From: Trebonia kvetii
GTDB taxonomy: Bacteria > Actinomycetota > Actinomycetes > Streptosporangiales > Streptosporangiaceae
Assembly: GCF_007827045.1 (NCBI RefSeq)
Contig: NZ_RPFW01000003.1
Coordinates: 558,001-622,000, forward strand
Length of the DNA stretch: 64,000 nucleotides
Reading direction: 5' to 3'
Positions 51,719 to 60,388 of this stretch are shown here, piece after piece (position 1 is the stretch's first letter; each line of letters opens with the position of its first letter). The translations under genes were made by a program, and so were the position numbers. The notes under the pieces were generated by a model, which was not told where the DNA came from, did not search any database, and saw only the letters and a program-made list of their open reading frames with translations.

Positions 51719-52139
51719 AAGCTTTCGCAGCTCGTCGAGCTCGTGGGAGCGGCCGACGAAGCTGTTTGGCTCGGTGGGCAGGTCAGAGGCTATGTCCGGT
51801 ACCTCGATCCGTAGCCGAGACGCGGGGGGAGCGCCGTGGCGCAGGAGTGCGTGTGCATACCCGGGTTACATAATTCGGATGATGCGGCGCCGCGACGGTC
51901 AGCTTAGCCTTTTTGCTCGTCGGGCACCCGACAGCTCCGCATTTCCTGCGGAGTCCGGCACCGTTTTCGGTATGCCGCCGGTGCCGTGCCGCGACTGGTT
52001 TGTGAGGGGCTGGTCTCGCGGTACAACAGGGACCCGGCCGCCGTGGCCAACCTTGTGGGGGGGATGCGGCGAACGCCGCTGCCTTCGCGGGCAAGCGCTT
52101 CGTTCGCCGCAGGGAATGGCCACGGCGGCCGGTGCTGGC
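51719..52139. other. Gap of 421 bp upstream of the LuxR-type regulator
   Basis: The first ~110 bp encode, on the minus strand, the missing N terminus of the LuxR-type ATPase without a usable start codon. The rest shows only Arg/Pro-rich chance frames. The badF-type gene at the far side ends here, so its terminator should lie near 52100-52139, but no clear hairpin was found. Confidence 0.45.
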
Positions 52140-53189
52140 TTAAGCCAGGGCTGGCTGAGACGAGCGGTAGTGGTCACGCAGTCGCCTGGCGGCGTCCGCG
52201 GTGGCGCCGACCTGATCAAGCCCGAGCAACGCCGCGCCCGCTACCGGCGGCACGTCGAGCACCCGGGGCGCGGCGCCGGGCGCCATGGCCGCGAGCTCGC
52301 GATGGACAGCCTCGAGCAGCAGCGGCTCGCGGGACTCCAGCACGCCGCCGCCGAGAACCACGGGAACGCCGGCGGATGCCATGCCCAGGCGCCGCATCGC
52401 CGCCACCGCCATCAGGCAGATCTCCGTCGCCTGCTTTTCCACGAGCGACTGCGCTACCGCGTCGCCGCCCGCTGCCACCGCGAAGAGAACCCCGGTCAGC
52501 TTGATCAGGCCGTCTTCGGTGATCACGCCCTTGTGCGAGGCGACGGCCACGTCGCGGACCGAGGCAAGTCCGAAGTGCGCGGCCACCGCGTCGCCGAGCG
52601 CGGTCGCGGGCCCGCGGCCGTCCCAGCCGCGCATGGCGTGCCACATCACCGCATAACTGAGCCCAAAGCCGCCGCCCCAGTCTCCGGTCAGCGGGCCGTG
52701 CGCGAGGTAACGGGCCGTCTCGCCCGACGGCGCCACGGCCACGCAGTTGATCCCCGCGCCGCAGGTCACCGCCACGCCCCAGGATTCGTCCGCGCCGCCG
52801 CGGAGCACCGCGAACGTGTCGTTCATCGCCACCGCGGTCTCCGCCCAACCGCCGGCGAGCAGCGCACTGGTGAGCGCCGCCTCCTCCTCGGGCAGGTCGG
52901 CGCCGGCCAGGCACGCGGACAGGTGCGTGGCGACGAGACCCGGACCCTCGAGGCCGGCCTGGCCGGCGGTCAGCCGGATCATCTCGCCGAGCCGGCTCAT
53001 GGCGCCCTCGATGCCATAGTCCTCGTGCGACGCGCCTGGGCCGCGCAGCGCCGCGAGCACCGTGCCGTCCCGGCCGATGAAGGCCAGGTCCGTCTTGCTG
53101 TTGCCGCCGTCGATGGCGAGCACCGCGGGCAAGCTCGGCAGTTCGCCGGGGGGGTTTGGGGGGGTCGTCCCCCCGGGGACCTCAGCCAT
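52140..53189 (-). CDS. BadF/N-acetylglucosamine kinase-type sugar kinase
   Basis: A 349-residue kinase of the BadF/BadG/GlcNAc-kinase branch (actin-like ATPase fold). ATG 53189 is used (the frame opens at 53333). PHOSPHATE-1: LAIDGGNSKTDLAFIGRDG; NDTFAVLRGG; PHOSPHATE-2: VAVTCGAGINCVAVAP; GGGFGLSYAVMWHA; ADENOSINE: VPVVLGGGVLESREPLL. It would phosphorylate a hexose or amino-sugar released inside the cell. It overlaps the GH9 stop by 8 nt and is the last gene of the eight-gene operon. A GC-rich dispersed repeat encodes part of its N terminus (PGGTTPPNPPGE). Confidence 0.88.
   Translation of the reverse strand: MAEVPGGTTPPNPPGELPSLPAVLAIDGGNSKTDLAFIGRDGTVLAALRGPGASHEDYGIEGAMSRLGEMIRLTAGQAGLEGPGLVATHLSACLAGADLPEEEAALTSALLAGGWAETAVAMNDTFAVLRGGADESWGVAVTCGAGINCVAVAPSGETARYLAHGPLTGDWGGGFGLSYAVMWHAMRGWDGRGPATALGDAVAAHFGLASVRDVAVASHKGVITEDGLIKLTGVLFAVAAGGDAVAQSLVEKQATEICLMAVAAMRRLGMASAGVPVVLGGGVLESREPLLLEAVHRELAAMAPGAAPRVLDVPPVAGAALLGLDQVGATADAARRLRDHYRSSQPALA
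53159..53174 (-). repeat. Dispersed GC-rich repeat, copy 3 (in badF 5' end)
   Basis: GGGGGGTCGTCCCCCC in codons 6-11 of the kinase gene, preceded by a second G tract (53148-53154). It matches copies at 697, 7884 and 59336. Read on the coding strand it gives GGTTP. Confidence 0.5.
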
Positions 53190-55167
53190 CGAGACCGCCA
53201 GCGGCCCGGCGATCGGCGGAACCGACGGCGAACGCGAACAGCGAGATCGCGGTGTAGTCGTCCGCGGGCTCCACCGACGGCCAGGACACCACGTTGTCCT
53301 CGTAACCGGCCGCCGCGTTGTTGAACGCGCCATAAGAGCCGTGCGCGCAGGCGCGCATCCCGGTGACGCTGCCGAGCCCGATGAAGTTGGCCGGGTTGCT
53401 CGGCCCGTCCACGGTCGCGCCGAGTTGCAGTGCGCCCGTCCCGGTCAGCGACCCCGACAGGTTGGCGATCTCGCTCTGCATGCAGTACGGGAACGAGGAC
53501 CCCGCGCCGACGACGAACGAGGCGCCCCACGGGTTGGCGCCGAGCGCGTAGTCCAGCTGGCGCTGCGCGAAGGCGGCGTACGCCGCGGACCCGCCGTACT
53601 CCTGGTACAGCGCGTTGGTCACGTAGAGCCCGAACGCGTGCGGCGTGGCGTCGGACGCGCCGAGCGGCGTGCCGAGCCCGAACGGGTCGCCCGCCGCCTG
53701 CGACTTCCCGAGCCGCAGCTGCGCGGCGAGGTCACCGAGTAGCAGGCGAGGCGCGATGACCGGAGCGCCGTGCAGCCCGGCGGAGACCGCGCAGCGCAGC
53801 GCGCGCAGCAGTTCCGCGTCGGCGATGGCGCCGTTGTCGTACAGGTTCAGGGTGTCGCCGCTTGCCGGGTGCCCCTGCGCCAGGTAGGCGCGCGCCCACT
53901 GAGCCGCGACTCCCAGGTCCCGGGAGAGCTGTGCGTGCGGCACGCCGAGCCGCTCGTCGGCAAGCGCGATCTCGGCCGCGCCCCAGAGCATCGCCGATTT
54001 CCATTCGGTGCCCGGGTAGTAGTCGTGCGGGAACGCGGTGACAAGCGAGCGCACCCCTGTCGTCTGCGCCATCGCGTACACCGAGCGGGCCAGGGCGAGC
54101 AGCGACCGCCCCGACGAGCCGGAACCGGCGAGCTGCGCGCCGAGCGCGTAGTCGGCGGCGTACCGGCCGGCCAGCTCGGGGCTGACCTTCTTGCCCGGCG
54201 CGGCGGCGGTGAACACCGGCCGGTACTCCACGTAGTAGTCCTTGTCGCCGGGCTTGGCGGCGAGCTTGTCCTCGGCCTGCGGCAGGAACCAGAAGTCGTA
54301 GTCTCCGTTGATCTTCGCGTTCCCGTTGCCGATGCCCACTTGGACGTACATCACCTTCTTCGCCGGGTTCCACAGCTTGCGCATCCAGTCGAGGCCGAAC
54401 TGCGCCTCGAATCGCAGCCCGGCGTTCGCCGGTCCGGTGACGTCCCGGGCGGCGATCTGCAGCAGTGCGTCGGCGTAGCTCGCCGTGAACCCGAACTTCT
54501 CGTACCCGCCGCCCGCGTCGAACCAGCCGCCGGACACGTCAACAGGACCGCCGATCTTGGTGAACCCGCCGATCAGGTTGTCGTTGCTGTCGTACTTCGG
54601 GTCGGCGTAGACGTAGGCGTGCGCATCGGTGAGGTTCGCCGGCTTGCGGTCGAGCACGGAAGGCGCCACGTTGCCGCCGTCCCGCTCCGAGGTGAAGTAC
54701 CTGACCCCGTTGCTCAGCAAGCCGACGTACAGCGAGGCGGCGGACCCGATGCGGAACGCGGCCGAGTGCGCGGCGCCCACCTGGACCCGGTAGGTCCCGG
54801 CCTGCCGCAGCCCGGTGAACGTCAGCGCGTAGACCGCGCGGTAGCGCTTGTTCCAGCTGCCGAGGTCGGCGGTCGAGCTTGCCTTGTAGACCACGCCCCG
54901 GCCCTTGCCGAGCACGCGGAACCACACGCGGCTCACCCGGTGCGGCAGCATCACGTACGCCACCTTTGCCGCTGACGTCGCATACCCCGCCTGGTCGACC
55001 CGCACCGCGGGCGTCACCGCCGCGCCGGCGACCCCGCCAGCGGCGGCCGGCGAGGCCAGCGCGGTGTGCGCCCCGGCCAGCCCGGCCGCGGCAAGCGTCC
55101 CGGTCAGCGCGAGGGTGCAGGCCATTGTCGTCCAGGTGGGGGCCGCCCAGGTTCTCCGGTGCCTCAC
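53182..55167 (-). CDS. Secreted GH9 glycoside hydrolase with N-terminal Ig-like domain
   Basis: 661 residues: signal peptide (about 1-45), CelD_N/Ig-like domain (about 50-140; VRVDQAGYATSAAKVAYVML), then a GH9 (alpha/alpha)6 barrel. The usual DAGD base motif reads GGWFDAGGGYEKF: Asp217 remains but the second Asp, the catalytic base in studied cellulases, is Gly220. The acid region VEPADDYTAISLFAFA keeps its Glu, and YALGANPWGASFVVGAG is typical. GH9 enzymes cleave beta-1,4-glucans; a subgroup in Vibrionaceae acts as exo-glucosaminidase. Between GH4 and the kinase, with an 8-nt overlap with the latter. Confidence 0.88.
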   Translation of the reverse strand: MRHRRTWAAPTWTTMACTLALTGTLAAAGLAGAHTALASPAAAGGVAGAAVTPAVRVDQAGYATSAAKVAYVMLPHRVSRVWFRVLGKGRGVVYKASSTADLGSWNKRYRAVYALTFTGLRQAGTYRVQVGAAHSAAFRIGSAASLYVGLLSNGVRYFTSERDGGNVAPSVLDRKPANLTDAHAYVYADPKYDSNDNLIGGFTKIGGPVDVSGGWFDAGGGYEKFGFTASYADALLQIAARDVTGPANAGLRFEAQFGLDWMRKLWNPAKKVMYVQVGIGNGNAKINGDYDFWFLPQAEDKLAAKPGDKDYYVEYRPVFTAAAPGKKVSPELAGRYAADYALGAQLAGSGSSGRSLLALARSVYAMAQTTGVRSLVTAFPHDYYPGTEWKSAMLWGAAEIALADERLGVPHAQLSRDLGVAAQWARAYLAQGHPASGDTLNLYDNGAIADAELLRALRCAVSAGLHGAPVIAPRLLLGDLAAQLRLGKSQAAGDPFGLGTPLGASDATPHAFGLYVTNALYQEYGGSAAYAAFAQRQLDYALGANPWGASFVVGAGSSFPYCMQSEIANLSGSLTGTGALQLGATVDGPSNPANFIGLGSVTGMRACAHGSYGAFNNAAAGYEDNVVSWPSVEPADDYTAISLFAFAVGSADRRAAGGLDG

Positions 55168-55186
55168 GTGCGCCTCCCCAATGCCG

Positions 55187-56437
55187 TTATGCCCAGCTCA
55201 GGAACCGTGCGTTCTCCGCGATCAGCCGGTCCGTCATCTTCTCCGCCAGCTCGTGCTGGCCGATCAGCGGGTGCGCGAGCAGCGCCTCCGCCACCCGGGC
55301 GCGGCCGCCTTGCAGCGCCGCGTCGAGCGCGAGCTCCTCGTACGCCGACACGTGCCCGACCAGACCGCGCAGCAGCGGCGGCAGCGGCGCGGCCGGCACC
55401 GGCACGGGACCGGCGGACCCGATCACCGCGGGCACCTCGATGACCGCCTCGTCCGCCAGGAAACCGAAGGTGCCGGCGTTGCGCACGTTCACCACCTGCA
55501 CGTCGCCGGCGTCGCCGAGCAGCGACGCGAGCAGCGCGACCGCCGCCTCGGAGTAGTACGCGCCGCCCCGCTCGCCAAGCAGCGCCGGCTTGGTGTCGAG
55601 CGCGGGGTCGGCGTACATCCGCAGCAGCTCGGCCTCGATCGCCGCGACCGCCGCCGCCCGCGTTCCCGCCTTCCGCTGCGCCGCCACCTCGGCGTCATGC
55701 TCGTAGTAGTAACGCAGGTAATACGAGGGCACAAACCCATGGGCAGTCAGAACGGGTTCGGCCGAATCGACATGCGCCGCGATTTCCGCACTGCGGGCTT
55801 CGAGCAAACCGGGCAGCAGGTCCGTCCCGTCGACACGGACCGCCCGCTCCCAGGTGAGATGGTTCAGCCCCACGTGGTCCAGTGCCACGGACTCCGGCGC
55901 GACGCCGAGCAGCGACGCGAAGTACCGCTGCAGCCCGATCGCCACGTTGCACAGCCCGACGGCGCGGTGCCCCGCGTCGAGCAGCGCCCTGGTGACGATG
56001 CCGACCGGGTTGGTGAAGTCGATGAGCCAGGCGCCAGGCGCGGCTCGCCGCCTGGCGAGCTCGGCGATCTCCAGCACCAGCGGGACGGTGCGCAGCGCCT
56101 TGGCGAGCCCGCCTGCCCCGGTCGTCTCCTGGCCGATGCAGCAGAAGTCGAGCGGCCACGTCTCGTCCCTGTCGCGCGCCGCCTGCCCGCCGACCCGGAG
56201 CTGGATGAGCACCGCGGCGGCGCCGTCGATCCCGTCCTCGGCGTCGCTTGTCCAGCGGACCGCGGCCTGGTGCCCGTGCGCCCGCATGATCCGCGCGGAT
56301 ACTGGGCCGACCGCCGCCAGCCGCGCCTCGTCGGGGTCGACCAGCACCAGCTCGGTGACCTGCGGCGCGAGCCTGCCGAGCCCGTCGGCGAGCTCCGGGG
56401 TGTAAGTGGAGCCGCCGCCGATGACTGCCAGCTTCAT
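55187..56437 (-). CDS. GH4 family 6-phospho-beta-glucosidase-type hydrolase
   Basis: 416 residues from ATG 56437 (overlaps the upstream ATPase stop, ATGA). NAD site: MKLAVIGGGSTYTPELADGL; then CCIGQETTGAGGLAKALRTV, IDFTNPVGIVTRALLDAG, metal ligands Cys in GLCNVAIGLQRYF and His in VGLNHLTW, and the region KPALLGERGGAYYSEAA. GH4 enzymes use NAD+ and Mn2+ and a redox elimination mechanism. Many act on 6-phospho-beta-glucosides, so a phosphorylated disaccharide made by the operon's kinase is a possible substrate. Cytosolic. Confidence 0.9.
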   Translation of the reverse strand: MKLAVIGGGSTYTPELADGLGRLAPQVTELVLVDPDEARLAAVGPVSARIMRAHGHQAAVRWTSDAEDGIDGAAAVLIQLRVGGQAARDRDETWPLDFCCIGQETTGAGGLAKALRTVPLVLEIAELARRRAAPGAWLIDFTNPVGIVTRALLDAGHRAVGLCNVAIGLQRYFASLLGVAPESVALDHVGLNHLTWERAVRVDGTDLLPGLLEARSAEIAAHVDSAEPVLTAHGFVPSYYLRYYYEHDAEVAAQRKAGTRAAAVAAIEAELLRMYADPALDTKPALLGERGGAYYSEAAVALLASLLGDAGDVQVVNVRNAGTFGFLADEAVIEVPAVIGSAGPVPVPAAPLPPLLRGLVGHVSAYEELALDAALQGGRARVAEALLAHPLIGQHELAEKMTDRLIAENARFLSWA

Positions 56438-57450
56438 CAGAACGCCTGCACCTTCGCGCCGGACTGCGCGACGTGGCACGCCACCTCGCCGTCGCCCAGC
56501 GGCAGCAGCCGCGGCGTCACCGTCGCGCATTCGCTGACCGCGACCGGGCAGCGCGGCCGGAACCGGCAGCCGGGCTTGGGGTCGATCACCTTCGGCGGCT
56601 CGCCGCGCTCGCCGGTCGCCGCGGCCATGGCCTCGAGGCTGGGCGGCGGTGCCTTCGGGTCGGGCACGGCGGAAAGCAGCAGCTGGGTATAGGGGTGCCT
56701 GGGCGCCGCGAGGACATCCTCGATCGGCCCCGCCTCGGCGATCTGCCCCGCGTACATCACGATCAGCCGGTCGGCGACGTACCTGGCGCTGGCGATGTCG
56801 TGGGTGATGTACAGGATGGACACGCCCTCCTCGTCACGGAGCTTGGCCATCAGGTTGAGCAGCCCGATCCGGATCGAGGTGTCGAGCATGGAGACCGGCT
56901 CGTCGGCGAGGATCAGCCGCGGCCTGGTGGCGAGCGCCTGGGCGAAGCCGACCCGCTGCCGCTGTCCGCCGGACAGCTCGTGCGGGTAGCGGTCGAGCAT
57001 GCCGGCGCCGAGGCCGACCACGTCGAAGACCCGTGCCGCCTCGGCGCGCCGCTCGCCGGCCGACAGGTCGGAGCGGTGCAGCTTGAGCGCGCGCAGCACG
57101 CCGTGCGAGACGCGGAACACCGGGTTGAGCGAGCTGAACGGGTCCTGGAATACCATCGGGACCTGGCTGCTGTAGCGCAGCGCGTCGCGCCGCGACCGGT
57201 ACGCGGACAGCGGCTTCCCCTGGGCGGAGTCGCCGAAGTAGGTGGCGGTGCCAGCGGTCGGCGCGTACACCCGGGCCAGCAGCCTGGCCACCGTCGACTT
57301 GCCGCTGCCGCTCTCACCGGCCAGCGCCACGATCTCCCGCTCGCCGACGCCGAATGACACGTCGTCGACCGCGTGCAGGGTGCCGCGGTTCAGCGACCCG
57401 CCGATCTTGAAGTGCCTGGTCAGGTTCTCGGCCCGGAGCAAGTCGCTCAT
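56437..57450 (-). CDS. Oligopeptide/oligosaccharide ABC importer ATPase (OppF-like)
   Basis: 337 residues. Walker A LAGESGSGKSTVARLLA, Q loop MVFQDPFSSLNPVF, signature HELSGGQRQRVGFAQAL, Walker B LILADEPVSMLD, switch ITHDIASAR, then the Opp-type C-terminal extension with Cys-rich PGCRFRPRCPVAVSECAT. Partner of the OppD-like ATPase; the two form the motor of the importer. Start ATG 57450 overlaps the OppD-like stop by 4 nt. Confidence 0.93.
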   Translation of the reverse strand: MSDLLRAENLTRHFKIGGSLNRGTLHAVDDVSFGVGEREIVALAGESGSGKSTVARLLARVYAPTAGTATYFGDSAQGKPLSAYRSRRDALRYSSQVPMVFQDPFSSLNPVFRVSHGVLRALKLHRSDLSAGERRAEAARVFDVVGLGAGMLDRYPHELSGGQRQRVGFAQALATRPRLILADEPVSMLDTSIRIGLLNLMAKLRDEEGVSILYITHDIASARYVADRLIVMYAGQIAEAGPIEDVLAAPRHPYTQLLLSAVPDPKAPPPSLEAMAAATGERGEPPKVIDPKPGCRFRPRCPVAVSECATVTPRLLPLGDGEVACHVAQSGAKVQAF

Positions 57451-58436
57451 TGGGCGGCCTCCTTCGCTGGCGCGGGCTCCTGCGGGACGACGGGCGTGTA
57501 CAGCAGGCAGCGGACCTGAGATCCGTCACGGTCGACGAGCGCCGGGGGAGTCGTCTCGCACTCCGTCATCCTCGCGGGGCAGCGAGGTTGGAACCGGCAA
57601 CCGTTCGGGATGACCGAGAGATCTGGCGGCGCGCCCGGGATGCCCTTCAGCGGGACCTTCTCCCCCCGGATGCCGGGGAAGGCATCGAGCAGCCCGCGCG
57701 AGTACGGATGCAGCGGGCTGGCGAAGATCCGCCGCGTCGGCCCCGACTCCGCGACCTGTCCCGCGTACATCACGAGCAGCCGGTCGGAGTAGTGACTGAC
57801 CAGGGACATGTCGTGGGTGACGAAGATGACGGCGAAGCCGAACTCCCGCTGCAGTTCCTTGATCTGCGTCATCAGCGACCGCTGCGCCACCACGTCGAGC
57901 GCCGAGGTGGGCTCGTCCATGATGATCAGGTCCGGCGTGAACAGCAGCGCCATCGCGATCATCGCGCGCTGCCGCATGCCGCCGGACAGCTGATGCGGGT
58001 AGCTGCGCAGGTGCACCGCGTCGATGCCGACGAGCCGCAGTACCTCGGCGGAGCGGGACGCGACGGCCTTGCGTGAGCTCATCCCGTGCGCGTGCAGCGC
58101 GTCGGCGAACTGCGCGCCGACCGACATGACCGGGTTGAGCGCGTTCATCGCCGACTGCATCACCACCGACAGGTTCTGCCAGCGGATCGCGTTGAGCTGG
58201 CGGGCGCCCATCGTGACCAGGTTCTGGCCGCGGAACGTCACCGAGCCGGCGGTGACCGCGGCGGGCGGGGAGAGCAGCTGCGCGACCGCGAACAGCAGCG
58301 TCGACTTGCCGCAGCCCGACTCGCCGACGATGCCGGTGAACTCGCCGGGCTGCACCGCGAAGGACACGTCGTCCACCGCGCGCACCCGGCCGGCGTGGGT
58401 TAGGTAATCGACGGTCAGCCCTGTCACCTCAAGCAC
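57447..58436 (-). CDS. ABC importer ATPase (OppD-like)
   Basis: 329 residues. Walker A IVGESGCGKSTLLFAVA, Q loop VVMQSAMNALNPVMSV, signature HQLSGGMRQRAMIAMAL, Walker B LIIMDEPTSALDVV, switch VTHDMSLVSHYSDRLL, and the C-terminal Opp extension NGCRFQPRCPARMTECE. It overlaps the permease gene upstream by 8 nt and the OppF-like gene downstream by 4 nt. Confidence 0.93.
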   Translation of the reverse strand: MLEVTGLTVDYLTHAGRVRAVDDVSFAVQPGEFTGIVGESGCGKSTLLFAVAQLLSPPAAVTAGSVTFRGQNLVTMGARQLNAIRWQNLSVVMQSAMNALNPVMSVGAQFADALHAHGMSSRKAVASRSAEVLRLVGIDAVHLRSYPHQLSGGMRQRAMIAMALLFTPDLIIMDEPTSALDVVAQRSLMTQIKELQREFGFAVIFVTHDMSLVSHYSDRLLVMYAGQVAESGPTRRIFASPLHPYSRGLLDAFPGIRGEKVPLKGIPGAPPDLSVIPNGCRFQPRCPARMTECETTPPALVDRDGSQVRCLLYTPVVPQEPAPAKEAAQ

Positions 58437-59367
58437 GAGCGAGCCTCCCGAAGCGCAGGCCGAAGCGTCGCCGCCGCGCGCGCACGGGGCGCAGCGCTGG
58501 GTTGCCGATCTCGTCGAACGCGTAGTTGAGCAGCGCGAACGCCGCGCCGAGGAGCGCGATGGCCGCGCCCGGCACGATCGCCTGCAGGTAGAGGCCGGTC
58601 TGCAGCGCCTCGTTGTTCTGCGCCCAGTAGAGCATCGTGCCCCAGGCCACCGAGTTGGGGTCGCCGAGGCCGACGAACTGCAGGGACGAGGCGAACAGCA
58701 CGTCGTAGAGCGCGTTCACCAGGAACGCCGCGACGAGCAGCGAGATCATCGTGGGCAGGATCTCCACCGCGATGATGTACGCGGCCCGCTCGCCGCGCAC
58801 CCGCGCGGCGGCGAGGAAGTCCTTGGCGCGCATCGACAGCGCCTGGGAGCGGAGCTGGCGGGCGGTGTAGGACCAGCCGGTGAAGGTGAGCACCGCGATC
58901 ATCACGCCGGTGCCCGAGTTATGCACGTAGGCGGAGATCACGATCAGCAGCGGGAACAGCGGGATGACGAGCACCACGTCGGTGAACAGGTTGAGCGCGC
59001 CGTCCCAGAACCCGCCGAGGTAGGCGGCGGCCACGCCGATGACCGCGGCGATCGCTGTGGACGCAAGGCCCGCGCCGAACGCGATCTCCAGCACCTGCCT
59101 GGTCCCGTAGATCGCCTGGGCGAAGATGTCCTGGCCGAGCCCGGTGGTGCCGAACAGGTGCGCAGCGCTCGGCCCGAGGTTGCGGGCGTACGCCTCCTCC
59201 GTCGGGCTATCGTGCGCGAACAGCCCGGGGAACAGGGCGAACACGATGAAGACGGCGAGCAGGATCGCGCCGGCGGTCGCCTTGCGTGAACTGGCGAGCG
59301 CGCGGCCCATCCGCGCCAGCGCGCGGGGGGCATGTGGGGTCGTCCCCCCGGCGGACAGGGTCGTCAC
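58429..59367 (-). CDS. ABC importer permease (OppC-like)
   Basis: 312 residues starting at GTG 59367 (GTGA overlap with the OppB-like stop). N-terminal span near 33-52 (AILLAVFIVFALFPGLFAH), GTTGLGQDIFAQAIYGTRQV typical of OppC/DppC, five further spans, and the EAA coupling loop around LRSQALSMRAKDFLAAARVRGER. The first codons contain a copy of the dispersed GC-rich repeat (GGTTP). Confidence 0.92.
   Translation of the reverse strand: MTTLSAGGTTPHAPRALARMGRALASSRKATAGAILLAVFIVFALFPGLFAHDSPTEEAYARNLGPSAAHLFGTTGLGQDIFAQAIYGTRQVLEIAFGAGLASTAIAAVIGVAAAYLGGFWDGALNLFTDVVLVIPLFPLLIVISAYVHNSGTGVMIAVLTFTGWSYTARQLRSQALSMRAKDFLAAARVRGERAAYIIAVEILPTMISLLVAAFLVNALYDVLFASSLQFVGLGDPNSVAWGTMLYWAQNNEALQTGLYLQAIVPGAAIALLGAAFALLNYAFDEIGNPALRPVRARRRRFGLRFGRLARA
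59336..59349 (-). repeat. Dispersed GC-rich repeat, copy 4 (in permease 5' end)
   Basis: GGGGTCGTCCCCCC with a second G tract at 59324-59330, within the first 12 codons of the OppC-like permease. Again it encodes GGTTP, as in copy 3. Confidence 0.5.
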
Positions 59368-60347
59368 CGGCTGCTCCTTGTCCGCGGGTCGAAGATCGCG
59401 GTCGCGATGTCGGCGAGCAGGATCGCGACGAGCACGGCGACAGTGATCAGCAGGAAGAGAGCCTGCATCAGCGGGTAGTCCTCATTCTCGACGGCCTGCA
59501 GCAGCATGTAGCCGACGCCGGGATAGTTGAACACGTACTCGATCAGGATGGCGCCGCCGACCACGAAGCCGAGCGACATCGCGAAGCCGGTGAGGTTCGG
59601 CAGGATGGCGTTGCGCGCCGCGTAGTTGAGCATGACCCGGTGCGGCCGCAGCCCCTTGGCGCGGGCCATCCGCACGTAGTCCTCGGCGAGCGTGGTGACC
59701 ATGTTGTTCCGCATGGTCAGCGTCCAGGTTCCGATGGTGGTGATGAGCAGGGCGAGCGCGGGCAGCACCGCGTGCTCGAAGACGTCGCCGATGTAGGACG
59801 CCGTCCAGGCGGGCGTGTCCGAGATGTCGAAGCCGCCCGACCAGGGCAGCCAGCGGAGCTTGAGCCCGAAGATCAGGATGAACATCATCCCGACCCAGAA
59901 GTAGGGGATCGCGGAGGTGATGACGAGCAGCGGCGGCGCGATCCCGTCGAGCAGGCCGCCGCGCCGCCAGGCGGCGATGATGCCCACCCCGGTGCCGAGG
60001 ATGAACGCCAGGATGGTGGTGACGCCCACCAGGCCCATCGTCCACCAGATGGCACCGCCGACCACGGTGCCAACCGGGGTCGGGAAGTAGAACAGCGACG
60101 TACCGAAGTTGCCGGTGAAGACGTCGCCCAGATAGTGCACGTACTGCGAGGGCAGGGACTGCCCGCTGCCGGCGCCGAAGATCGTTTCGAGCGTCTTCAG
60201 CTCCTGGCCGCTGACCTTGCCGCGGAACTTTCCCATCATCGCGATGGCCGGGTTGCCCGGCATCATCCGTGGCAGGAAGAAGTTGAGCGTCACCGCGGCC
60301 CACAGGGTGAGCAGGAAGAACCCTGCCCTGCGCAGTACGAATCTCAT
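59364..60347 (-). CDS. ABC importer permease (OppB-like)
   Basis: 327 residues. N-terminal FVLRRAGFFLLTLWAAVTLNF and FLPRMMPGNPA are typical of OppB/DppB; six spans follow (TILAFILGTGVGIIAAW, ITSAIPYFWVGMMFILIFGL, ALLITTIGTWTLTMRNNM and others), with the EAA loop DYVRMARAKGLRPHRVML. It begins 41 nt after the binding-protein stop and forms the membrane channel with the OppC-like protein. Confidence 0.93.
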   Translation of the reverse strand: MRFVLRRAGFFLLTLWAAVTLNFFLPRMMPGNPAIAMMGKFRGKVSGQELKTLETIFGAGSGQSLPSQYVHYLGDVFTGNFGTSLFYFPTPVGTVVGGAIWWTMGLVGVTTILAFILGTGVGIIAAWRRGGLLDGIAPPLLVITSAIPYFWVGMMFILIFGLKLRWLPWSGGFDISDTPAWTASYIGDVFEHAVLPALALLITTIGTWTLTMRNNMVTTLAEDYVRMARAKGLRPHRVMLNYAARNAILPNLTGFAMSLGFVVGGAILIEYVFNYPGVGYMLLQAVENEDYPLMQALFLLITVAVLVAILLADIATAIFDPRTRSSR

Positions 60348-60388
60348 GAGTCATGAACTCCGGTTACGGCGTGCCGACGACGACTGGA

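Noticed and set aside
49916..51814. 632-codon plus-strand frame
   Set aside because: Antisense to the LuxR-type ATPase, no recognisable domain.
51783..52094. 103-aa minus-strand ORF upstream of the LuxR-type gene
   Set aside because: Pro/Arg/Ala-rich, overlaps the conserved N-terminal coding sequence of the regulator in another frame.
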